Positions 8,362-12,451 of a DNA stretch of 12,451 nucleotides are shown one piece after another. Below the pieces are notes generated by a model. That model made no database searches. It was not told the origin of the DNA and was given only the letters and a program-made list of their open reading frames with translations. Position 1 is the stretch's first letter, and every line of letters begins with the position of its first letter. This DNA comes from an uncultured Gammaproteobacteria bacterium (GTDB lineage Bacteria; Pseudomonadota; Gammaproteobacteria; Chromatiales; Chromatiaceae). The translations under genes were made by a program, and so were the position numbers. The stretch is taken from positions 1 through 12,451 of the forward strand of contig CALAZS010000093.1 in NCBI GenBank assembly GCA_937926265.1, read 5' to 3'.

Positions 8362-9534
8362 CTAAATTCCGGCATCTGAACGTAAGAGGTCTGCCTTGTC
8401 AGTTAGTTCCCAGGTAAAGCCTTCATTCTCTCTACCGAAATGCCCATAAGCCGCAGTCTTGCGGTATTTGATCTGGTCGGTATTAAGCAGGTCAAGCATC
8501 TTCAGAATGCCGTAAGGTCTTAGATCAAAATGCTGGCGAACTAGTTCAGTAATTTTCTCATCGGATATTTTACCGGTGCCGAAAGTATCAATCATGATGG
8601 ATGTTGGCTCGGCAACGCCAATGGCATAGGAAACCTGGATTTCACAGCGCTCAGCAAGCCCGGCAGCCACAATGTTCTTGGCAACATAACGCCCGGCATA
8701 AGCGGCTGAACGGTCGACCTTGGATGGGTCTTTGCCAGAGAAAGCGCCGCCGCCATGTCGAGCTGCACCGCCATATGTATCGACAATAATCTTGCGGCCG
8801 GTTAAGCCGGCATCACCCATTGGGCCACCGATTACGAAAGCACCCGTAGGGTTGATATGGTAGTTGGTATCAGCAGTCAGCAGGCCGGTCGGTTCAAGCA
8901 CAGGCTTGACGACTTCCTCCATGATGGCTTCTTCAAGGGTCTTGCCGGCAAATTCAGCTGCATGTTGAGTCGATAACACCACGGCATCAATCGAAACCGG
9001 TTTGCCATCCTTGTAGTGGAAACTTACCTGGGATTTCGCATCAGGGCGTAACAGAGGCAGGGTGCCGTTATTTCTCACCTGTGACTGACGCTCCACAAGA
9101 CGATGTGCGTATAGAATTGGAGCGGGCATGAGTACATCAGTTTCGTTAGTGGCATAACCAAACATAATTCCCTGGTCGCCGGCGCCCTGGTCTTCAGGCT
9201 TGGCCCGGTCAACACCCTGGTTGATATCCGGTGACTGGACTCCCAGCGCGATCATGGCTGCGCAGGTATTACCATCAAAGCCTTTATCAGAATGATCGTA
9301 ACCTATCTCGTTGATAGTCTGGCGCATAATGGCTTCATAGTCTGGCTGCGCGGTGGTGGTGATTTCACCCGCAATCAGGCAAAGCCCGGTTTTGAACACG
9401 GTTTCACATGCCACGCGGGCATGTTTATCTTCAGCAATAATGGCATCTAAAATAGCATCAGATACCTGGTCAGACATTTTATCGGGATGGCCTTCAGATA
9501 CAGACTCTGAAGTGAAAATAAAGTCACTGGACAT
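8362..9534 (-). CDS. metK: S-adenosylmethionine synthetase MetK
   Basis: Makes SAM from methionine and ATP with release of phosphate and pyrophosphate; a cytosolic tetramer needing Mg and K. The 390 residues compare with 384 in E. coli. Signatures are GHPDKMSDQVSDAIL near the N-terminus (His16, Asp18, Lys19), GAGDQGIMFGYATNETDVLMP, NGTLPLLRPDAKSQV, GRKIIVDTYGG, the P-loop-like GGGAFSGKDPSKVDRSAAY and SYAIGVAEPTSI. It ends with FGRENEGFTWELTDKADLL. An AAGG lies about 11 bases before the ATG, a rather long spacing. It is the first gene of the minus-strand SAM-cycle group and has its own promoter. I see no MetJ box or SAM riboswitch in its short leader. Confidence 0.98.
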   Translation of the reverse strand: MSSDFIFTSESVSEGHPDKMSDQVSDAILDAIIAEDKHARVACETVFKTGLCLIAGEITTTAQPDYEAIMRQTINEIGYDHSDKGFDGNTCAAMIALGVQSPDINQGVDRAKPEDQGAGDQGIMFGYATNETDVLMPAPILYAHRLVERQSQVRNNGTLPLLRPDAKSQVSFHYKDGKPVSIDAVVLSTQHAAEFAGKTLEEAIMEEVVKPVLEPTGLLTADTNYHINPTGAFVIGGPMGDAGLTGRKIIVDTYGGAARHGGGAFSGKDPSKVDRSAAYAGRYVAKNIVAAGLAERCEIQVSYAIGVAEPTSIMIDTFGTGKISDEKITELVRQHFDLRPYGILKMLDLLNTDQIKYRKTAAYGHFGRENEGFTWELTDKADLLRSDAGI

Positions 9535-9612
9535 GAAGTTGATTACCTTAGGAATTGAGTAGTTGAAAACAGGTATTTAGTTTAGCTTTGGAAAAGCAGT
9601 TCATTTTTTGCG

Positions 9613-9621
9613 TGCTATCAT
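9613..9621 (+). promoter_or_regulatory. Extended -10 candidate for the thioredoxin-like gene
   Basis: TGCTATCAT reads as an extended -10 (TGn plus TATCAT) with no recognisable -35, leaving a leader of about 50 bases. It occupies almost the same bases as the metK -10 on the other strand, so the two promoters, if both are used, would compete for RNA polymerase. Confidence 0.35.
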
Positions 9622-9645
9622 AGCCGATCTTCGCAATACCACCAA
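9617..9645 (-). promoter_or_regulatory. sigma70-type promoter for metK
   Basis: On the minus strand TTGGTG (9640-9645) and TATGAT (9617-9622) are separated by 17 bases. The predicted start, near 9610, gives a leader of about 75 bases before metK. The -10 overlaps a candidate -10 for the divergent gene. Confidence 0.55.
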
Positions 9646-9678
9646 CTTTTAGAACACTACAATATATAAGGTATAAAC

Positions 9679-10236
9679 ATGGTCTCTCTAGAAACTCCCG
9701 TATGTGAATTTGATTTACCCGCTGTTGATTTTGAATTACCGGGCATCGATGGCAAAACCTGGACGCTAAATGATTGTAAAGGCGAAAACGGCTTACTGGT
9801 AATGTTCATCTGTAACCATTGTCCGTATGTCAAAGCAATTCGCGATAGACTGGTTCGAGATACCAAACAACTTGAAACTTTGGGTGTTAACTCTGTTGCG
9901 ATCATGTCGAATGACCCTGCCATGTACGAAGAGGATTCATTTGAAAACATGAAAAAAATTGCCGAAGAATTTGACTTTAATTTTCCTTATCTACTTGATG
10001 AAACGCAGCAGATTGCCAAAAACTATGGTGCTGTTTGCACCCCTGATTTCTTCGGTTACAACGGAAATCTTCAACTTCAGTACCGTGGAAGGCTCGATCA
10101 AAGCCGAAAAGAAGCGGCTGATCCAAATGTTCGTCGCGATCTTTTTGAAGCGATGAAACTCGTCAGTGAAACCGGTAAAGGGCCTAAAGATCAAATACCT
10201 AGCATGGGTTGTTCAATTAAATGGAAAGATGATTAA
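9679..10236 (+). CDS. Thioredoxin-fold, peroxiredoxin-like (AhpC/TSA-type) family protein
   Basis: A 185-residue cytosolic protein without a signal peptide. The pattern CEFDLPAVDFELPGIDGKTW, LLVMFICNHCPYVKAI, SNDPAMYEEDSFENMK, FPYLLDETQQIAKNYGAVCTPDFF and YRGRLDQSR identifies a widespread family with a thioredoxin/peroxiredoxin-like fold. The active-site region carries CNHC (Cys-Asn-His-Cys, about residues 50-53) in place of the CxxC of thioredoxin or the TxxC of peroxiredoxins. The cis-Pro-type element is in GAVCTP, with a further Cys. A thiol redox or peroxide role is plausible, but no substrate is established to my knowledge. AAGG lies 7 bases before the ATG. It is divergent from metK and upstream of tkt, with no clear functional link to either. 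Confidence 0.88.
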   Translation: MVSLETPVCEFDLPAVDFELPGIDGKTWTLNDCKGENGLLVMFICNHCPYVKAIRDRLVRDTKQLETLGVNSVAIMSNDPAMYEEDSFENMKKIAEEFDFNFPYLLDETQQIAKNYGAVCTPDFFGYNGNLQLQYRGRLDQSRKEAADPNVRRDLFEAMKLVSETGKGPKDQIPSMGCSIKWKDD

Positions 10237-10474
10237 TGTCAATGCATTGGGAATTTTTATCCGCTCATATATTTGATTAGGGTTATCAAGGTTGCCGATT
10301 GGGATTTCTTGGGCGAGAATAGCCGACCTTTTAAATCCGGGCGATAAATCCGGTATATACATTTTTGAATTTCGTTTCGGAAAGTAACAAATAATTCTGG
10401 CCTTAAAATGAGCCAGTGCGGGAAATATTTTCCGGGCAACAGATTTCGACTTTTCATAATCACAGGAGGGGCTT
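10237..10474. other. Spacer before tkt
   Basis: This 238-base stretch has no gene I would support. It holds a 9-base direct repeat TAAATCCGG (10332-10340 and 10345-10353, 13-base period), a CTGGC/GCCAG hairpin (10397-10416) and a weak AT-rich hairpin GGAAA-TAT-TTTCC (10421-10433). There is no T-tract terminator after the upstream gene and no clearly consensus promoter. The tkt ribosome binding site is the strong AGGAGGGG at its 3' end. Confidence 0.5.
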
Positions 10475-12451
10475 ATGTCCTCACGCAGAGAACTCGCCAA
10501 TGCCATTCGTGCATTAGCCATGGATGCCGTACAAAAAGCAAATTCCGGTCACCCGGGTGCGCCAATGGGTATGGCAGATATCGCTGAAGTTTTGTACAAC
10601 GACTACATGAATCACAATCCGAGCAACCCGGCGTGGGTTGACCGTGATCGCTTCATCATGTCTAACGGCCACGGTTCTATGCTTCCTTATTCCCTGTTGC
10701 ATCTGACTGGCTATGATTTGCCAATGGACGAACTGAAAAACTTCCGTCAGTTGCATTCCAAAACGCCTGGCCATCCTGAGTACGGCTATGCACCAGGTAT
10801 CGAAACTACAACTGGTCCTCTTGGTCAGGGTATTAGCAACGGCGTCGGTATGGCGATTGCTGAAAAAGCACTGGCAGCTCACTTTAACCGTGACGGCCAT
10901 GAAATTGTTAACCATAACACCTATGTCTTCCTTGGCGACGGCTGTTTAATGGAAGGTATTTCCCACGAAGCCTGTTCACTGGCTGGTACCCTGGGTCTGG
11001 GTAAACTGGTAGCGTTCTATGATGACAACAACATCTCAATTGATGGTGAAGTCGAAGGCTGGTTCACTGATGATACCCCTAAGCGTTTTGAAGCTTACGG
11101 CTGGCATGTTGTGCCAAATGTTGATGGTCATGATGCTGATGCGATCATCAAAGCAGTTGAAGAAGCACGCTCTGTCACCGACAAGCCGTCTATTATCTGC
11201 TGCAAAACCACGATTGGTTTTGGTTCTCCTAATAAATCAGGTAAAGAGGAATGTCATGGTGCGCCTTTAGGTGATGATGAAATCAAACTTACCCGTGAAG
11301 CGCTGGGTTGGTCACATGATGCTTTTGTCATTCCGGATGAAATTTATGCCGGTTGGGATGCCAAAGAAAAAGGTAAAGCCGCTGAAGATGCATGGAATGA
11401 AAAATTCGCTGCTTATGAAGCAGAGCATCCATTACTGGCCCAGGAATTTGTTGCCCGCATGAATGGTGACCTGGGCAAGGACTGGGAAGCACAGGCAGAT
11501 GCATTCATTAAATCTGTTGCTGAGAAAGGCGAAACCATTGCCTCACGTAAAGCTTCTCAAAATTCTATCGAAGGTCTTTCTGGTTTCACTCACTTCATGG
11601 GTGGTTCTGCTGACCTGGCAGGTTCAAACCTGACTATTGTTTCTAACTCTGTTCCAATGCGTGCCGATACTGCTGACGCCAACTACCTTAACTACGGTGT
11701 TCGTGAATTCGGTATGGCAGCGATTATCAACGGTATTTCCCTGCATGGCGGTTTCGTACCTTACGGTGCAACCTTCCTGATGTTCTCTGAATATGCACGT
11801 AATGCACTGCGTATGGCTGCCTTGATGCAGATCCAGCATATTGAAGTATTTACTCATGACTCTATTGGTCTGGGTGAAGACGGACCAACGCATCAGCCTG
11901 TCGAGCAGACTGCAACATTGCGTATGATTCCTCGTATGTCTGTATGGCGCCCATGTGATGCTGTTGAAACTGCGGTAGCCTGGAAGCAGGCGGTTCTGAA
12001 GAAAAACGGCCCGACTTCGCTGATTCTTTCCCGTCAGGGTCTTGCCCATCAGGATCGTACAGATGCACAGATTGCTGATATTGCCAAAGGCGGCTACATA
12101 CTGAAAGATTCAGATGGCACGCCAGAAGTAATTGTTATTGCAACCGGTTCTGAAGTTGGCCTGGCCATGGAAGCTGCAGAAGCATCTGGCAAAAATGTTC
12201 GTGTTGTCTCAATGCCTTCTACTGATGCTTTTGATGCACAGGATGCAGATTACAGAGAATCTGTTATGCCTTCATCAGTTACTGCGCGAGTTGCGGTTGA
12301 AGCTGGTGTAACCGGTTTCTGGGGTAAATATGTCGGCATGAATGGCAAAGTTATCGGTATCGATACCTTTGGTGAATCTGCACCGGCAGGTGACCTGTTC
12401 AAGCACTTCGGCTTCACAGTTGAAAACGTTGTAAACGCTATCAACGAAGTC
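10475..12451 (+). CDS. tkt: Transketolase (3' partial, only the last few codons missing)
   Basis: Transfers two-carbon ketol units between sugar phosphates in the non-oxidative pentose phosphate pathway, using thiamine diphosphate and a divalent metal. The open frame gives 659 residues to the window edge; E. coli TktA has 663. The start has AGGAGGGG four bases upstream. Landmarks are NSGHPGAPMGMA (His27 region), SNGHGSML, GPLGQGISNGVGMA, the ThDP signature GDGCLMEG through DDNNISIDG, and in the second half GGSADLAGSN, NYGVREFGMAAI, HGGFVPYGATFLMF, HDSIGLGEDGPTHQPVEQ and RPCDAVE. The C-terminal domain has VIVIATGSEV and FGESAPAGDLFKHFGF. No frameshift or missing active-site residue is seen. 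The following gene, often gapA or epd in related bacteria, is outside the window. Confidence 0.97.
   Translation, partial: MSSRRELANAIRALAMDAVQKANSGHPGAPMGMADIAEVLYNDYMNHNPSNPAWVDRDRFIMSNGHGSMLPYSLLHLTGYDLPMDELKNFRQLHSKTPGHPEYGYAPGIETTTGPLGQGISNGVGMAIAEKALAAHFNRDGHEIVNHNTYVFLGDGCLMEGISHEACSLAGTLGLGKLVAFYDDNNISIDGEVEGWFTDDTPKRFEAYGWHVVPNVDGHDADAIIKAVEEARSVTDKPSIICCKTTIGFGSPNKSGKEECHGAPLGDDEIKLTREALGWSHDAFVIPDEIYAGWDAKEKGKAAEDAWNEKFAAYEAEHPLLAQEFVARMNGDLGKDWEAQADAFIKSVAEKGETIASRKASQNSIEGLSGFTHFMGGSADLAGSNLTIVSNSVPMRADTADANYLNYGVREFGMAAIINGISLHGGFVPYGATFLMFSEYARNALRMAALMQIQHIEVFTHDSIGLGEDGPTHQPVEQTATLRMIPRMSVWRPCDAVETAVAWKQAVLKKNGPTSLILSRQGLAHQDRTDAQIADIAKGGYILKDSDGTPEVIVIATGSEVGLAMEAAEASGKNVRVVSMPSTDAFDAQDADYRESVMPSSVTARVAVEAGVTGFWGKYVGMNGKVIGIDTFGESAPAGDLFKHFGFTVENVVNAINEV

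Noticed and set aside
9535..9616. SAM riboswitch or MetJ box in front of metK
   Set aside because: The leader is only about 75 bases with no SAM aptamer blocks, and no AGACGTCT-like tandem boxes are present.
10236..10280. 14-codon ORF overlapping the stop of the thioredoxin-like gene (TAATG)
   Set aside because: Too short, with no recognisable ribosome binding site or conserved feature; probably chance.
10277..10387. Short plus-strand open stretch ending SGIYIFEFRFGK, faintly like a GIY-YIG start
   Set aside because: It is only 36 codons, has no ATG and no ribosome binding site, and lacks the rest of a nuclease domain; the resemblance is likely chance.
10213..10521. Minus-strand 102-codon ORF across the tkt start
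   Set aside because: It overlaps the end of one certain gene and the start of another, has no recognisable domain and no ribosome binding site; a shadow ORF.

Overview
The window looks like a mid-GC gammaproteobacterial chromosome. The evidence is a Pil-Chp-type chemosensory kinase followed by a ChpC-like CheW protein, the long bacterial form of S-adenosylhomocysteinase preceded by an SAH riboswitch, and MetK, RsmE and transketolase sequences that read like the E. coli/Pseudomonas families. No phage, plasmid, CRISPR or tRNA/rRNA genes are visible. Both edge genes are cut: the first has no start inside the window and the last (tkt) lacks only its final few codons.

Layout. (1) 1-4660, plus strand: three genes joined by 4-base ATGA overlaps. 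They are an Hpt-domain protein, a ChpA-like hybrid histidine kinase (Hpt, dimerisation, HATPase, CheW-like, receiver) and a ChpC-like CheW protein. Together they look like a ChpA system in which the Hpt array is split over two genes. (2) 4681-9534, minus strand: metK, ahcY, metF and rsmE, in transcription order. MetK makes S-adenosylmethionine (SAM), RsmE is one of its consumers, AhcY removes the S-adenosylhomocysteine (SAH) product, and MetF supplies the methyl group for methionine resynthesis. An SAH riboswitch (8026-8093) with its own consensus -10 box sits before ahcY. (3) 9535-9678: a divergent promoter region between metK and a thioredoxin-fold gene (9679-10236, plus). (4) 10475-12451, plus: transketolase.

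The least ordinary content is in the non-coding spacers around ahcY. Three copies of one imperfect palindromic element (A 6313-6433, B 8111-8214, C 8233-8348) share a core carrying small hairpins with a TCC-type loop. Their long outer stems differ in sequence but stay self-complementary, and one inner helix shows compensatory changes, so the fold appears to be conserved. A fourth, unrelated palindrome (D, 6469-6574) lies directly after ahcY. Element B abuts the -10 box of the ahcY riboswitch transcript. The other notable structure is in the chemosensory genes: a near-duplicate Hpt module on both sides of a gene boundary, and a repeated Trp-rich (P/W)W-x-E-A-P motif clustered at that boundary.
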